DNA of 6,581 bases, from assembly GCA_902796295.1 (NCBI GenBank), contig CADBOL010000114.1:1-6581 (forward strand). The letters run 5' to 3'. Position 1 is the stretch's first letter, and each line of letters opens with the position of its first letter. This stretch comes from Oscillospiraceae bacterium. GTDB taxonomy: Bacteria; Bacillota; Clostridia; Oscillospirales; Acutalibacteraceae. Position numbers and translations under genes: made by a program. Shown in pieces: positions 6,163 to 6,581 of the stretch. The notes below the pieces were generated by a model, which was not told the DNA's origin, ran no database searches, and was given only the letters and a program-made list of their open reading frames with translations.

Positions 6163-6581
6163 TTATTCGTCGATCTCGATAACAACGCCTGAACCAACGG
6201 TTCTGCCGCCTTCACGGATAGCGAAACGAAGTCCCTTTTCGATAGCGATGGGGGTGATAAGCTCAACCTTCATGTCAACGTTATCGCCGGGCATGCACAT
6301 CTCTGTGCCTTCGGGAAGGGTGATAACTCCGGTAACGTCAGTGGTTCTGAAATAGAACTGAGGACGATAGTTGTTGAAGAACGGAGTGTGACGGCCGCCT
6401 TCCTCTTTGGTAAGAACGTAAACCTGGCCTACGAACTTGGTGTGAGGATGGATTGAACCGGGCTTGGAAAGAACCTGGCCTCTCTCGATTTCAGTTCTCT
6501 GAACGCCGCGAAGGAGTGCGCCGATGTTGTCGCCTGCCTCAGCATAGTCAAGAGTCTTTCTGAACATCTCAAGACCTGTAA
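6163..6581 (-). CDS. tuf: Elongation factor Tu, C-terminal third (5' end outside window)
   Basis: The frame is open to the right edge, so only the last 138 residues are visible, out of about 395-400 in the family. EF-Tu is the GTPase that delivers aminoacyl-tRNA to the ribosome. The visible part covers the end of domain 2 and all of domain 3, which contact aminoacyl-tRNA and EF-Ts; the GTPase domain is outside. Recognisable stretches are [79 protein letters not shown] and [18 protein letters not shown], all standard. The ATG at 6567 is the internal Met of TGLEMF, not a start. The protein ends in EIDE and has no visible defect. The downstream hairpin with T-run ends the transcript. Confidence 0.98.
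   Translation of the reverse strand, partial: TGLEMFRKTLDYAEAGDNIGALLRGVQRTEIERGQVLSKPGSIHPHTKFVGQVYVLTKEEGGRHTPFFNNYRPQFYFRTTDVTGVITLPEGTEMCMPGDNVDMKVELITPIAIEKGLRFAIREGGRTVGSGVVIEIDE

Noticed and set aside
1..6581. Mobile element, CRISPR array or RNA genes
   Set aside because: I saw no long direct or terminal inverted repeats, no transposase or integrase motifs, no regularly spaced repeats, and no tRNA- or rRNA-like segments. The only clear inverted repeats are the two terminators and the leader repeat.

Overview
The window looks like a chromosomal segment from a low-to-mid GC Gram-positive anaerobe, most likely a gut Clostridia member (Oscillospiraceae/Ruminococcaceae-like). The supporting evidence is an EF-Tu C-terminus of Firmicutes type, strong AAGGAG/GGAGG ribosome binding sites, a near-perfect sigma-A promoter, and small secreted proteins of kinds common in Clostridia. 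The taxonomic placement is inferred from protein style; no search was run.

Positions 1-4506 (+ strand) hold a tightly packed carbohydrate-active operon. It begins with the C-terminal part of an uncharacterised, probably (alpha/alpha)-toroid protein, cut by the left window edge. A complete GH38 alpha-mannosidase follows 2 nt later. The last gene is a GH16 beta-glucanase-like enzyme whose Shine-Dalgarno overlaps the mannosidase stop codon. The spacing implies co-transcription and probably translational coupling. The mannosidase has no export signal and should act in the cytoplasm on imported mannosides. The GH16 protein has an unusual N-terminal extension with an internal hydrophobic stretch and may be membrane anchored. 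The operon promoter lies outside the window.

Positions 4507-4562 are the gap between two convergent transcription units. It contains a perfect 10-bp GC-rich hairpin that can terminate transcription from both sides.

Positions 4563-6065 (- strand) hold a second, two-gene unit. A consensus promoter (TTGACA-17 bp-TATAAT) and a leader of about 55 nt with a small inverted repeat precede a membrane-anchored, very acidic protein (DUF6591-like C-terminus). A secreted protein follows, with a signal peptide, a beta-rich domain containing four cysteines, a Ser/Thr/Ala-rich linker and a C-terminal Ada-like Cys/His metal-binding motif. Both products should face the outside of the cell; their function is unknown.

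Positions 6109-6581 (- strand) hold a strong intrinsic terminator and the C-terminal third of tuf (EF-Tu), which runs off the right edge. The window therefore sits where a housekeeping translation gene meets accessory secreted and glycan-degrading genes. I see no mobile element, CRISPR array, tRNA or rRNA. The least explained parts are the secreted two-gene unit and the toroid protein coupled to the mannosidase.
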